Shown in pieces: positions 17,220-26,451 of a stretch of 64,000 nucleotides of DNA. The translations under genes and the position numbers were made by a program. The stretch covers positions 423,501 to 487,500 of the forward strand of contig QAYY01000001.1 of the NCBI GenBank assembly GCA_003054665.1. The letters are read 5' to 3'. Below the pieces are notes generated by a model that saw only the letters and a program-made list of their open reading frames with translations, did no database searches and was not told the DNA's origin. Source of the DNA: Opitutaceae bacterium EW11 (GTDB lineage: Bacteria; Verrucomicrobiota; Verrucomicrobiia; Opitutales; Opitutaceae). Each line of letters begins with the position of its first letter. Within the stretch, counting starts at the first letter, position 1.

Positions 17220-19247
17220 TCACTTTCCCTGCGGTGGCGTGAATTCCACTCCGGGACCGAGGTTCTTCTCGAGAAACGCAACCAAGGCTTGGAAAATCGC
17301 GAGGCGCCCTTTCGAACCGGCCAGCGAGTGACCCTGGTTGGGGACGAAGAGGCTCTCCGGCGGGTGCCCAGCCTTTTCCAGCGCATCGATCATCAGCCGC
17401 GCCTGCCGGGGCGGAACGATCCGATCGTCCTTTCCCTGGATGATGAGAACGGGAGCGAGGATCTTGTCGGCAAAGCTCACCGGCGACACGGCTCTCAACC
17501 GCTCCGCCTCCGTCTCCGGATCGCCGATCTGCTGCCGCCAGTGGGCATTGGCCGCGCGGTAATCCGAGTCGTGCTTTCGATCGCCGAAAATATCCATCCA
17601 GTCGGTGACGCCGGCGATCGATACGCCGCAGCGGTAGAGATCCGGGTTTTTGCCGAGTGCGAAGAGCGCCGAATAGCCACCGTAACTCGCGCCGACGATC
17701 GCCATGCGCTTGGGATCGGCCACGCCCGCGGCGACGGCCCAGCGCGCAGCATCCTCGATGTCGTCCTGAATCTTGCCGCCAATCTCCTTCTGCGCCGCAT
17801 CGTACAGCTCTTCGCCGTAGCCCACCGAGCCGCGATAGTTCATTTGGAGCACGGCGTAGCCCCGGCTCGCGAGCAGTTGCACGAGCGGATCGAACACCCA
17901 CACATCGCGGACCCACGGGCCGCCGTGCGGCAGCACCACGAGCGGCAGGTTCTTCGGCGGATGGCCGACCGGAACGGTCAGGTAACCGTGCACGATCAAG
18001 CCGTCGCGCGCCGCGTATTTCACGGAAAGCATCGGCGACATCTGAGCCGGCTTGATCCAGTTCATGCGTGCGGCAATCGACGTGAGCGAACGCTTCTCGA
18101 AATCAAAGAGGTAATAGGTTCCCGGGTCCTGATCCGAGAACGCGAACCACAGCATGCGTTTTTCGTCCTGCGAAAGATCGACGGGGATGTTGACGGTGTT
18201 CGGCAACGCGCGGTCCATCCCCCGCTGCTGCTCCTGGAAGGACCGGTTGAACCATTTCACTCGGGGAGCCTCGGTGAAATAGCGGAGGCCGAGCAGCGAA
18301 CGGTCCTTCGGCGAAAAGATCGCCTCGTGGAGGCGGAGACCGTCGATCGCCGTCGGAGAACTCCGCGGCAGGACGTCGTACTCGGGATCGGACAGGATCG
18401 GTTCGCTCGTGGTTTTTGTCTGCAGGTCGAAGGTGCAGAGCGCCCGCCGTTTTGTCGCGTTGAGGGAGGTGACAAACAGGACGTTGCGCGCCGCGTCATA
18501 GCCCACCGGAGCCATCCTGCCCGGCCTCGCTTCGAGCGGAAGCAGCGTCGTCCAGGGTTTGTCTTCCGCCTCCCGGTAAATGACGCCGGAAAGCGCGCCA
18601 TGGGAGGTGAACCCGACGCGCACGACACCCTTCGCGTCCGCCGCCCAGCTCGCAACCTCGCCCGGGTTCTTCGCGACGAGCGCGCCTCCGCCGACGTCGG
18701 TGTTGATCCGATACACGTCGGGCCGGGTGAAGCTTCCGGGCGTGGCTTCGTGGCGGTCGAGCATCAGGACCATCGGGTCGGCGGAGAAATTTCGCGCGAT
18801 CGTCTCGTAGAAATAGAGGCGCGATTCCTGGAGGTTCATCTTTTCGTCCTCCAGGCCGCTGATTGGGACGCGGCGGCGGCCATCCCGGTCGACCGCCACG
18901 GTCCCGTAGATCGCGCCCCAGACGGACGTGGTGATGATGAGGCGGCGATCGCTCACCCATTGGAAATCGACGACCTCCTTCGGCGCCCCCTGCACGAGCT
19001 GGGCCTCCCCGGGATCGAGTCGCACGAGCCCCTTGCCGTCGATCTCGTCGACAAAAAGCATCGACCGTCCGACGTACGGCCGGAGGAAGGCGACGTATTT
19101 GCCGTTCGGAGACAAGCGCGCCCGGGCGGCCTCGGGCTCGCGGGCAAAATCCTCGATGGGAAGGCGGGGTGCGGCTTGCGCCAGGATCGGCGCGAGGCCG
19201 AGCGACACAGCCACGGCAAGGCAAGGCCAGAACTTCGGGGTGCGCAT
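17220..19247 (-). CDS. Secreted S9 family (prolyl oligopeptidase-like) peptidase
   Basis: A 675-residue protein from MRTPKFWPCLAVAVSLGLAPILAQAA, a clear signal peptide; the frame upstream to 19487 is not supported. The N-terminal 400 residues form the beta-propeller (ARLSPNGKYVAFLRP, WVSDRRLIITTS). The C-terminal catalytic domain has GASYGGYSALF (Ser521), QGKDDRIVPP (Asp608) and NQGHSLAG (His640), a complete Ser-Asp-His triad. The family includes dipeptidyl/acylaminoacyl peptidases; the exact specificity cannot be read. A periplasmic role in oligopeptide use is likely. deoC follows after 73 bp on the same strand. Confidence 0.93.
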   Translation of the reverse strand: MRTPKFWPCLAVAVSLGLAPILAQAAPRLPIEDFAREPEAARARLSPNGKYVAFLRPYVGRSMLFVDEIDGKGLVRLDPGEAQLVQGAPKEVVDFQWVSDRRLIITTSVWGAIYGTVAVDRDGRRRVPISGLEDEKMNLQESRLYFYETIARNFSADPMVLMLDRHEATPGSFTRPDVYRINTDVGGGALVAKNPGEVASWAADAKGVVRVGFTSHGALSGVIYREAEDKPWTTLLPLEARPGRMAPVGYDAARNVLFVTSLNATKRRALCTFDLQTKTTSEPILSDPEYDVLPRSSPTAIDGLRLHEAIFSPKDRSLLGLRYFTEAPRVKWFNRSFQEQQRGMDRALPNTVNIPVDLSQDEKRMLWFAFSDQDPGTYYLFDFEKRSLTSIAARMNWIKPAQMSPMLSVKYAARDGLIVHGYLTVPVGHPPKNLPLVVLPHGGPWVRDVWVFDPLVQLLASRGYAVLQMNYRGSVGYGEELYDAAQKEIGGKIQDDIEDAARWAVAAGVADPKRMAIVGASYGGYSALFALGKNPDLYRCGVSIAGVTDWMDIFGDRKHDSDYRAANAHWRQQIGDPETEAERLRAVSPVSFADKILAPVLIIQGKDDRIVPPRQARLMIDALEKAGHPPESLFVPNQGHSLAGSKGRLAIFQALVAFLEKNLGPGVEFTPPQGK

Positions 19248-19374
19248 AGGGGAATGCGGGACGTTCCCGCGTCGCTCCAAAACGCCCGGGCGGCGGGAAA
19301 ATGGCAAGCCGCGGCCAGCCGGAAAACACCGGCGGCACACTGAGCCGGAAGCACGGCGGATCGGCTCGCTCCGC

Positions 19375-20949
19375 TCAGGTGCGGGTGTCCGGTCCCGGCT
19401 TGTGCGCCTTCGCTGGCTTCGGCTGCGGCGCGGCGGGGGCGCTCGCGCTGGGTTTGGCCGGGGGCGCCGGGCGAGGCTCGGACGCATCGGAGCCGTCCGG
19501 CGGCGGCGGGGAAGCCTTCCCGGAACCGTCGATCACCTTTCGGAGATTGTCCACGGCCTCGCGCATGGACTCGGTCTGGACGCTCAACTCCTCCGCCGCG
19601 CTCGCCATCTCCTCGGCGCTGGCCGCGTTGGACCGAGTGATGGATTCCACCTGGCCGACCGCTGTATTCACCTGGCCGATGCCTTGGGCCTGTTCGTTCG
19701 AGGACTGGGCGATGCCCGCGACGACGGTATCCATCTCGCGCGCCTTGCTCACGATTGCGGTGAGCGCGCCGGCCACGCGGTCGCAGATCTCGACACCTCG
19801 GGCGCTCTTCGCGACGGAGTCCTCGATCTTCTCCGTCGTCTCGCGGGCCGACTGCGCGCTGCGGTGGGCAAGGCTGCGAACCTCGTCGGCGACCACCGCG
19901 AAGCCCATGCCCGCCTCGCCGGCGCGAGCCGCCTCCACCGCGGCGTTGAGGGCGAGGATGTTCGTTTGAAAAGCGATCTCGTCGATCGTCTTGATGATCT
20001 TCGAAATGTCGTCGGAGGAGGCCTTGATCGCATCCATCGCCTCCTTCATCTGCTGCATGTCGGCCGCTCCCGTGTCCGCCGCCGCGCGGGTCTCGCCGGC
20101 CAGCGTCTTCGCGTGGGCCGCGCCCTCGGAGTTGTTCTTCGTCATGCTGGACATTTCTTCCAGCGAGGCGCTCGTCTCTTCCAGCGAGGCAGCCTGTTCG
20201 CTCGCGCCGGACGCGAGGGATTGGCTGGACGACGTCACGTGGCTGGCCGCGAGCGCCGTCTGCTCCGCGCCCGCCCCGAGGGTCTCTGCCATCGCGCGAA
20301 GCGGTTTCGTGATGGACCGCTGCAGAACACCCGCCACGACGAGGGCGCACAGCAGGCCGAGACCGCCGGTCCCGAGCGAGAACCACGCGCCGCGGCTCTG
20401 CATGCGGTTCGATTGGCCGACCTCGTTCTCCACCGCGCCGCTCACGCTCTTCATCAGCGCGTCGTACGGCTCGAGCACGTTCTTCAATTCCTGGGTCGTC
20501 ACCTCGCGGTAATACGCCACCGCGCTCGCGCGGCCGTCGGGGCCCGCATGGAGGCGATTGTCGATCTCCGCCGCGGACGCGTGCAGCCTGAGGTGCGGTT
20601 GTTCGAGCTTCACCAGCGCTTCCGCCGCACCCGGCACCAAGGCCTCGAGCCGCCGCCGGCCCTCGCCGTAATACCACTTGCCGAACGCGCAGGCGTGCCC
20701 GTCTTTCACCACGTCGACCGACTTCACGGAATCGTCGGTCGCGAACCGACCGGCGTTACGCACCCAGTTCAAGTGTTCGAGTTCGCGCTGCAGGAGAGCC
20801 TTCGCCTGTTCCTGCAGTTCGAACGTGCGTTTCAGCTCCGCCTGGCTGCGGGAGGCTTGCCAGCCGTTGGCCAGCCCAAGCGCCACGCAGAGGAGTCCGA
20901 TCAAGGCGAAGCCGCAAAGCAGTTTGGCGCCCAGGGAAAACGTTTTCAT
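19375..20949 (-). CDS. Methyl-accepting chemotaxis protein with CZB-like sensor domain
   Basis: A 524-residue chemoreceptor from [10 protein letters not shown]. The first transmembrane helix is at about 9-29 and the second at about 178-195. The region between them has His59-x2-Trp62, Cys87-AFGKW and His119/His123, which fits a chemoreceptor zinc-binding (CZB) domain with three His and one Cys. Here it appears to be periplasmic. The cytoplasmic signalling hairpin has the canonical tip [20 protein letters not shown], flanked by methylation helices. The tail is Pro/Ala-rich with no CheR-binding pentapeptide. A CheY-like regulator gene lies 185 bp upstream on the same strand; no other che genes are near. 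CZB domains are known to sense zinc, pH or hypochlorous acid; which applies here is open. Confidence 0.92.
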   Translation of the reverse strand: MKTFSLGAKLLCGFALIGLLCVALGLANGWQASRSQAELKRTFELQEQAKALLQRELEHLNWVRNAGRFATDDSVKSVDVVKDGHACAFGKWYYGEGRRRLEALVPGAAEALVKLEQPHLRLHASAAEIDNRLHAGPDGRASAVAYYREVTTQELKNVLEPYDALMKSVSGAVENEVGQSNRMQSRGAWFSLGTGGLGLLCALVVAGVLQRSITKPLRAMAETLGAGAEQTALAASHVTSSSQSLASGASEQAASLEETSASLEEMSSMTKNNSEGAAHAKTLAGETRAAADTGAADMQQMKEAMDAIKASSDDISKIIKTIDEIAFQTNILALNAAVEAARAGEAGMGFAVVADEVRSLAHRSAQSARETTEKIEDSVAKSARGVEICDRVAGALTAIVSKAREMDTVVAGIAQSSNEQAQGIGQVNTAVGQVESITRSNAASAEEMASAAEELSVQTESMREAVDNLRKVIDGSGKASPPPPDGSDASEPRPAPPAKPSASAPAAPQPKPAKAHKPGPDTRT

Positions 20950-21134
20950 GGTGAGTATCGAGAGAGGATCGGGACGCCGGCGCGACAGGCAGCGGCATCC
21001 CAACTACTTAAGATCGGCCCACTCCCCGCCGTCCCGTCTCGCCCCCCGCAATATGAGCGGCCCCGATAGCCCGAAGAAGACAGCCGAATGTGCCCCAGGC
21101 CCGGCTTGTTCGCCGGCTGTTTCCCAGCACGCGA

Positions 21135-21506
21135 CTACGGCGTGGCCAGCATCCGGTCCACCACGGCCATCAGCTCCTGCGCGGTGAACGGCTTCTCGAT
21201 CGTTTCGCTGGCGCCCAGCATGTGGGCCATCTTCAGGATATTTTCCGTGCCACTGCGTCCTCCGCCGGACATCGCCAGGACCTTTGTCCGAGTCCCGGCC
21301 GAACGCATCCGGCGGATCGTCTCCAGACCCTCGACGTCGGGCATGATGAGATCCATCAGGACGAGGTCGAACGTGCCGACCTGCAACTGCATCCAGGCCT
21401 CGCGGCCGTTCGAAGCCTGGGTGACGGCGTGACCATGCCGGCTGAGCGCCTGGGTCAGCATGTTCCGGAGCGACAGGTCGTCGTCCACAACGAGAAGGCG
21501 GGCCAT
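21135..21506 (-). CDS. CheY-like single-domain response regulator
   Basis: A 123-residue receiver domain with no output domain. The acidic pocket is VVDDD (Asp8/9), the phosphoacceptor is Asp52 in LVLMDLIMPD, the switch residue is Ser80 in AMSGG and the lysine is Lys105 in EKPF. The insertion GGGRSGTENILKMAHMLGASE is common in regulators that report to kinases through protein-protein contact. It lies directly upstream of the chemoreceptor gene, in the same direction, 185 bp away. It may serve that receptor or an unlinked kinase. Confidence 0.9.
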   Translation of the reverse strand: MARLLVVDDDLSLRNMLTQALSRHGHAVTQASNGREAWMQLQVGTFDLVLMDLIMPDVEGLETIRRMRSAGTRTKVLAMSGGGRSGTENILKMAHMLGASETIEKPFTAQELMAVVDRMLATP

Positions 21507-21803
21507 GGGTATGGTGTATTCGAGTGGTCGCTACGGCGATTCGCGCTCCGGGGATGCGGTCGGATTCTTCGGGTCTCGTCGGGGCGCGGGGTTCGCGAGA
21601 GGAGCCAGCGGGGTGTGCGAAGGGGGACGTGCAGAAAAAACGCCAGCTTGGGCCCAATCGCAAGCCCGCTGAGGTTCTGTCCGCCGGGCCGAAACCGGTC
21701 AGCCCGGCGCCTCCGCGCCCGGGGATGGATACGGGCGCCCGGGCGGAGCAGAACCGGCAGTCCGGCGTCGCCAACTCCCTGTTTCCTCCACACCTTGCGC
21801 GCC

Positions 21804-22550
21804 ATGCACCCCGCCCGCTTCGGCCTCGGTCGAAAACCTTCGCCCCGGAACCATATCGGTTTGTCCCGGCGGTTCGGGGTGTTTTCAGCCGCGTCCGCTC
21901 TTTGCTTGTTAGGCGCAGATCTCCGCGCGGATGCACCGGCCGACGCGGACAAGCAGGCGCCGACCCGCTGGGTGCTCGACGCTCCCGGCAGGCTCGGCGA
22001 CCTTACGCCGACGCGACTTGGAGCGCCCCAGCCGCTGCCGACGCCGGACGGCCCCGGGCTGCGTTTCGATGGGCGCGCCGACGGCCTTGTCCTGCCGGTC
22101 AATCCTCTGGCGGGGCTGAACCGGTTCACGATCGAGATCTGCCTCAAACCGGATCGGGACGGTCCGGCGGAGCAGCGGTACTTCCACGCCCAGGACTCGG
22201 CAGGCCACCGCGCGCTGCTGGAGCTGAGGCTGAATCCCGACAGTACCTGGGTCCTGGATACGTTTCTCTACTCCGGCACGAGCCGCCTCGCGGTCATCGA
22301 TCGGAGCAAAACGCACCCCGCCGGAGAATGGCATTGGGTCGCGCTGGTCTACGACGGGCGCGTGCTGTCCGGCTTCGTCGACGGGATCAAACAGGGCGAA
22401 GGCGCCGTCAGCTTCCCGCCGATGGGGCCGGGCGAGATCTCGCTCGGCGTGCGGTTGAACCGGGTCGCCTGGTTCAAGGGCGCCCTCCGCGAGGTCCGCA
22501 TCCATCCCCGGGCCCTCGCGGCCGAGGAACTCGCCCGCAGCGGGCGGTGA
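21804..22550 (+). CDS. Secreted LamG / concanavalin-A-like domain protein
   Basis: A 248-residue protein from MHPARFGLGRK, with an N-terminal hydrophobic segment (FGVFSAASALCLLGADLRADA) that looks like a signal peptide. The rest is one LamG-type jelly-roll domain: LRFDGRADGLVLPVNPLAGL, FTIEICLKPDRDG, GEWHWVALVYDGRVLSGFVDG and VRIHPRALAAEELARS at the end, the usual closing helix. Such domains bind glycans or act as accessory modules; here it stands alone. The long upstream frame (from 21090) overlaps the divergent response regulator and is not coding. It converges on the HD-domain gene. Confidence 0.82.
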   Translation: MHPARFGLGRKPSPRNHIGLSRRFGVFSAASALCLLGADLRADAPADADKQAPTRWVLDAPGRLGDLTPTRLGAPQPLPTPDGPGLRFDGRADGLVLPVNPLAGLNRFTIEICLKPDRDGPAEQRYFHAQDSAGHRALLELRLNPDSTWVLDTFLYSGTSRLAVIDRSKTHPAGEWHWVALVYDGRVLSGFVDGIKQGEGAVSFPPMGPGEISLGVRLNRVAWFKGALREVRIHPRALAAEELARSGR

Positions 22551-22564
22551 GCGGCCCGCTTTCC
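22539..22564 (+). terminator. Possible terminator hairpin after the LamG gene
   Basis: Arms AGCGGGC (22539-22545) and GCCCGCT (22554-22560) enclose eight bases that include the stop codon of the LamG gene, followed by TTCC. The T run is weak, so this is tentative. Confidence 0.4.
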
Positions 22565-22594
22565 TCGACGGCTTAATCCGTCGCCAGATTTCCG

Positions 22595-23140
22595 CTACGG
22601 TAGCGTCGAGAAGAACCGGATCAGGTTCGCCACGTGGTCGTCGACCGAAACGCCCAGGTGCTCGCAGCCGAGTTGGATGGTCGCCCGGTCGATCTTCGCC
22701 GCAAACGACGGCTCCTTGAGCTTCTTCTTGATCGAGCCCGGCTTCATCTGGCCGTACGGCACCGGATTCAGTTTTCGATACGCGTAGAAAATCCCGCTCA
22801 TCTCGTCGCAGGCGAGCAGGGCCGCCGCTAGCTTCGTCTTGGGCAGCGTCCGATAGCCGTTGTAGCCGTAGGCGTGCGCTTCCACCGCGTGAATCAGCTC
22901 CGGTGGGTAGCCCCACTCCGCGAACCACCGGAGCTCATCGCCCGGATGCGTTTCCGGATGCTCCTGAAAATCCAGATCGTGCAGGAGTCCGGTGCAGAAC
23001 CAGAGATGCGCGTCTTCCTGGAACAACCCCGCGTACCCTTCCATCGCCGTCGCCACCATCTCGCCATGCAGACGCTGGTACGGATCGCTCACGTGGCTTT
23101 CCAGCAGCTGCCGCGCATCGGGTCGGTCGGGCAAACTCAT
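22595..23140 (-). CDS. HD-domain phosphohydrolase family protein
   Basis: A 181-residue protein of a single HD domain. The metal-binding pattern is His25 (YQRLHGEM), His54-Asp55 (TGLLHDLDF) and Asp112 (LLACDEMSG), with His84/His89 between them (LIHAVEAHA). These small HD proteins are annotated as predicted hydrolases or nucleotidases; the substrate is unknown. TGLLHDLDFQEHPETHPGDE is a recognisable family stretch. It converges with the LamG gene. Confidence 0.88.
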   Translation of the reverse strand: MSLPDRPDARQLLESHVSDPYQRLHGEMVATAMEGYAGLFQEDAHLWFCTGLLHDLDFQEHPETHPGDELRWFAEWGYPPELIHAVEAHAYGYNGYRTLPKTKLAAALLACDEMSGIFYAYRKLNPVPYGQMKPGSIKKKLKEPSFAAKIDRATIQLGCEHLGVSVDDHVANLIRFFSTLP

Positions 23141-23333
23141 GCCCTCAGGTTTTCGAGCACGGCTTTTCTAGCGAGTCGTTTAGCCGTTTTCTTCCCCATC
23201 AGAAGCCGCCGGCACTCGTCGGCTTCCACCGAGGAGCCAATCCACCCGAACGGGGGGAGTCGAAACCGACCAGGAAAACCCTTAATGCAATCGTAATGTA
23301 ATGCACGAAATCGGCGGCATCTTCGGCCGTCAC

Positions 23334-23377
23334 GTTCGTCGTATCATGTTATTGTAAAGCTATCTACACCGACGAAC
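23334..23377. promoter_or_regulatory. Inverted repeat in the leader of the PEP-CTERM gene
   Basis: Perfect 8 bp arms GTTCGTCG (23334-23341) and CGACGAAC (23370-23377) flank 28 bases of AT-rich sequence containing TATCATGTTATTGT. The pair lies 65 bp before the gene at 23443, in the 302 bp gap between the HD gene and the PEP-CTERM gene. It may be an operator or an RNA stem; I see nothing else in this gap. Confidence 0.45.
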
Positions 23378-23442
23378 CTCAAATTTCCGTGGTAGGAGGG
23401 AACATTGACAGCGAAGCAGGCCGCCAAGTTTATCGCCGCACC

Positions 23443-24513
23443 ATGAACGCATTCCGGCCGTCGCCCCTCTTCATCCTCGCAGGACTCACCGTCGCAGGCG
23501 CGCTGCCCTGCTCGGCGCTGACGGTCGATCAAGCTCTCGCTCAGTACGACAGTCTGCTCGGCAACTACAACGCCATCGTCTTTGGCAACGCCGCGCTGAA
23601 ATCCGGTTACGGCGACACCGAAGGCGGACTGGTCGTCGGCGGTAACCTTTATGTGGAAGGCGGCGCCCTCAACACGCACGCCAACACGCCGGGATTGGCG
23701 CTCTACGTCGGCGGCCAGCTGATCAACAACGGCACCGAGCTCATGTTGAACTCGGGCTACGCCTCCCTGCCGAACACCTCCGGCACCTGGGATCCCGCTA
23801 CCGGGCACCTCACGAAGGGCGGCAAAGTCGTTCTCAGCACGATCAACTCGTCCGATCCGCACAAGTTCATCGACCCCCGTTCGCCGGCGCTCAACCCCGG
23901 ATTCGACATGGCGGCGATCAAGAGCGAGTTCTCGAGTCTCTCCGCGACTTTCGACGGCCTAGCCAACAACGGCTCGGTCTCGGTCATCGGTCAGACGCTC
24001 ACGTTTCAGGCCAGCAACCCGACCACCCACGGGGCGATCGTCTTCGACTTCGACGCCTCCAAACTCTCGGGCAGCACGTACAAGGGCACGTATTTCTCCG
24101 GCATCTCGATCAACATCGCCAACGGGGACAACTACATCATCAACGTCCTCAACGCCAACGGTAAGACCCTGTTCGGTACGGGTGTGAACTACAACCCCGG
24201 CACGAACTCGGATCAGCTGCTCTGGAATTTCGTCGGCGGCGGCAACGTCACGTTGAGCAATGGAGGCGGTTTCTTCGGCAGCGTGCTCGCCCCCAAGATG
24301 TCGGTCTCGAATGGCAACAACACCTACATCCAGGGCCAGTTGGTCGCCGATCAGTTCAGCCTCGCCGGTGCCGAGCTTCACTTCACCGGTTTCGAGGAGC
24401 CCTATCCCACCCCGGAGCCTTCCACCTACGGTTTGATCGGCGCCGGAGCGCTCTTCGGTTTGGCCTCTTGGCGCCGCTGGTCGAAGCGGCGCTCGACCGC
24501 TCGGCAGGCCTGA
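23443..24513 (+). CDS. Choice-of-anchor A family protein with PEP-CTERM sorting signal
   Basis: A 356-residue exported protein. The signal peptide is PSPLFILAGLTVAGALPCSA. The body fits the choice-of-anchor A domain: LAQYDSLLGNYNAIVFGNA near the start, GLVVGGNLYVEGG, then GGGNVTLSNGGGFFGSVLAP and NNTYIQGQLVADQF, a collagen-binding-like beta structure. The end is a PEP-CTERM signal: PTPEPSTYGLIGAGALFGLASWRR, that is PEP, a hydrophobic helix and a basic tail. In species with exosortase this leads to cleavage and surface or exopolysaccharide attachment. No exosortase gene is in the window. The start at 23443 places the signal peptide at the N-terminus; there is no good Shine-Dalgarno site. Confidence 0.92.
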   Translation: MNAFRPSPLFILAGLTVAGALPCSALTVDQALAQYDSLLGNYNAIVFGNAALKSGYGDTEGGLVVGGNLYVEGGALNTHANTPGLALYVGGQLINNGTELMLNSGYASLPNTSGTWDPATGHLTKGGKVVLSTINSSDPHKFIDPRSPALNPGFDMAAIKSEFSSLSATFDGLANNGSVSVIGQTLTFQASNPTTHGAIVFDFDASKLSGSTYKGTYFSGISINIANGDNYIINVLNANGKTLFGTGVNYNPGTNSDQLLWNFVGGGNVTLSNGGGFFGSVLAPKMSVSNGNNTYIQGQLVADQFSLAGAELHFTGFEEPYPTPEPSTYGLIGAGALFGLASWRRWSKRRSTARQA

Positions 24514-24563
24514 TCGGGGCCGATCCGCGCGGGACACGTCACCCGCTCAACTCTTCTCTCCTC

Positions 24564-24591
24564 GCACCCGGCTCTATCAACGGCCGGGTGC
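24564..24591. terminator. Hairpin after the PEP-CTERM gene, possibly bidirectional
   Basis: Perfect 9 bp arms GCACCCGGC (24564-24572) and GCCGGGTGC (24583-24591) with a 10-base loop, 50 bp past the stop at 24513. The downstream T content is poor (TTCGT). Confidence 0.55.
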
Positions 24592-24750
24592 TTCGTAATA
24601 AGCGGGTCCGCCCGGTGCCACGGGCTTGGCCTTGAGAGCGCCGGCTCCGTCGGGCTTGCCCACGCAGTACACCAGCGCGGTGATCCAAAGGAAATGCACG
24701 AGGCGCCAGCGACGAGAGCCCCGAAGTGATGCAGGTGCGGGCGTGGTCAT
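24577..24750 (-). CDS. Possible 57-residue single-pass membrane protein
   Basis: A small frame starting MTTPAPASLRG with one hydrophobic stretch (LVHFLWITALVYCVG) after a basic segment (RGSRRWR), then a Pro/Ala-rich tail ending YYEAPGR. AAGG lies 7 bases upstream as a weak Shine-Dalgarno site. The charge pattern (positive, helix, polar tail) is right for a small inner-membrane protein, but I recognise no family and the end overlaps the hairpin at 24564-24591. It is the only candidate in the 24514-24975 gap, which otherwise shows nothing. Confidence 0.35.
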   Translation of the reverse strand: MTTPAPASLRGSRRWRLVHFLWITALVYCVGKPDGAGALKAKPVAPGGPAYYEAPGR

Positions 24751-24975
24751 GCTGCCTTGATTCGTCACCGCACCGATCCCCTGAAGGGGGTTTCCGCGAA
24801 ATGAGGGATTCTCCCGCGCCAACCGGGGAATCCGGCTCAGGCAAGCCGCCGAAACGCTCGCAAACGGCCGCACCCGCCGGAGCGCCGGCGGCAACGCCGT
24901 ACTCCATCCCCGCGCCAACCCTGCGGCTGCACCCCGCGCTGGCCGGGGTTCGCCAGGGAGCCGCACCGCGCGGAA

Positions 24976-25485
24976 TCAGGGCAAAGGCGTGCAAAGCTCG
25001 ACCAGGTAGCCGCAGTTGTCCCGCACGTAGGCGATGGTCTGCCCCCAAGGTTTCTTCTCGGGACTGCTCACGGGGACCGCACCGGCTTTCACCGCACATT
25101 CAAAGGCAGCGGCGACGTCCGACGTCGTGAATGCAATCTCTACTCCCAGGGGCGGCTTCCCAGGCTGCGCCGTGACGACGTCCTGCTTCAGGACCTCTCG
25201 CGCCATCGCCAAGCTGGCGAACGCCAGGCGTACGGTCCCGCTTTTCAGTTCGCCGTAGGCCTTGCCGTCGTTGTCGCTCAGAAACCCCCGCGAAAAGCCA
25301 AAGGCCTTTTCGTAGAAGGCGAGGCTGGCCGCGACATCCGGAACGTAAAGGATCACGTAACCGAGTGAGAGAGCTGATTTGGTGGGTGTTTTCATGGTCG
25401 AAAGGTTTTCGGCACTCGCATTGCCTCCGCTCGCGAAAACCGAGCTCGCCAGAGCGAGGCACAGGACAAAAAACGGAGTTCTCAT
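24976..25485 (-). CDS. VOC (glyoxalase/bleomycin resistance) family protein, probably exported
   Basis: A 169-residue protein from MRTPFFVLCLALASSVFASG, which reads as a signal peptide; a shorter cytoplasmic form could start at 25395 (MKTPTKSALSL). The VOC fold is seen in LGYVILYVPDVAASLAFYEKAFGF, VEIAFTTSDVAAAFECAVKAGA and TIAYVRDNCGYLVELCTP, where the late Glu is the usual metal ligand. The reaction is unknown; VOC proteins range from lyases to dioxygenases. Export would be unusual for the family. An AraC-type regulator gene lies 101 bp upstream on the same strand and may control it. Confidence 0.87.
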   Translation of the reverse strand: MRTPFFVLCLALASSVFASGGNASAENLSTMKTPTKSALSLGYVILYVPDVAASLAFYEKAFGFSRGFLSDNDGKAYGELKSGTVRLAFASLAMAREVLKQDVVTAQPGKPPLGVEIAFTTSDVAAAFECAVKAGAVPVSSPEKKPWGQTIAYVRDNCGYLVELCTPLP

Positions 25486-25586
25486 CGCGGGAGGTGCCGA
25501 CGGGGTGATTCCGAACGTGATGCGATCGTACACCGCGCCTCGAGCGGCGTCTTGAAGAAATCCGACATGCCGCCCCTGCGGCGAAG

Positions 25587-26360
25587 CTACCGCTGCCGGA
25601 GGTACTCCACCGGAGTCACGCCGGCGAAGGTCCGGAACTCCCGCGACAGGTGTGCCTGATCGGAAAAGCCGTACTCGTAAGCCAGCGCGGACCAACGCAC
25701 CGTCCCGCCGGACGAGCCCGCGGCCCCGGCGACGGCCTTGAACCGCGCGATCCGCGCAAACGCCTTCGGGCCAACGCCGATCTGCTGGAGAAACCTCCGT
25801 TCGAGCTGCCGGGATCCCAGGCCGCTCGATCGCTCCAAGTCGCTCAGCCTGACGTTGCCCGCGCAGGCTTCGATCCGCCCCACGCAGTGGGACAAAACCG
25901 GATCCGGCGAAAGCGATCCACGCTTCTCCGCTCCCTTCGCCAAGGCTGCCTCCAAGATCTGGATACGACGCTCCGGCCCGGCCTCGGCCAGGCGCTCCCA
26001 GAGTTCGCCCGCGTGGGTTCCCCAGAACTCCGCCAACTCGGCCTGCTCGTCCGTCAATTGCGAGGCATCGAGGCGAAGCAGGGTCGGAAGCCCGCCGGGG
26101 CGAAACCGCACGCCGAGCAGGTCGGATGTGCCGTGGGGCTCGACCGCGAGCGGTCGGGTCATCGTGCCGATCACCACGGCTCGTCCATCCGCCGCCGGCG
26201 AGAAATCGAAGATGACGTCCATGCACCCGTCCGGGAGGACGTCATGGGCGTCCGCCACCGCGTCCGCCGGCCCGGACGATGCGCTGGTCCAGAAGCATTC
26301 GACCGCTGCGGCGAAACGCGGCGATGGAGAAAGCTCCCGATAGTTCGGCGGTGAGGACAT
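25587..26360 (-). CDS. AraC family transcriptional regulator
   Basis: A 257-residue regulator. The N-terminal domain (about 1-150) has DVLPDGCMDVIFDF and LLGVRFRPGGLPTLL, the DUF6597 type found in many AraC-family proteins. The C-terminal domain is the double helix-turn-helix: VRLSDLERSSGLGSRQLERRFLQQIGVGPKAFARIARF, then WSALAYEYGFSDQAHLSREFRTFAGVTPVEYL. The effector is unknown. The VOC gene is 101 bp downstream in the same direction, which suggests an operon or a local target. Confidence 0.93.
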   Translation of the reverse strand: MSSPPNYRELSPSPRFAAAVECFWTSASSGPADAVADAHDVLPDGCMDVIFDFSPAADGRAVVIGTMTRPLAVEPHGTSDLLGVRFRPGGLPTLLRLDASQLTDEQAELAEFWGTHAGELWERLAEAGPERRIQILEAALAKGAEKRGSLSPDPVLSHCVGRIEACAGNVRLSDLERSSGLGSRQLERRFLQQIGVGPKAFARIARFKAVAGAAGSSGGTVRWSALAYEYGFSDQAHLSREFRTFAGVTPVEYLRQR

Positions 26361-26451
26361 GGGTGTTTCTGCGATCCGAGAAGCTCGGACCCGCCCGGAG
26401 CGCGATGGGGATGGCCTTCACGCAGCGGCCGCCCCTTTTCCCTGAGAGGCC

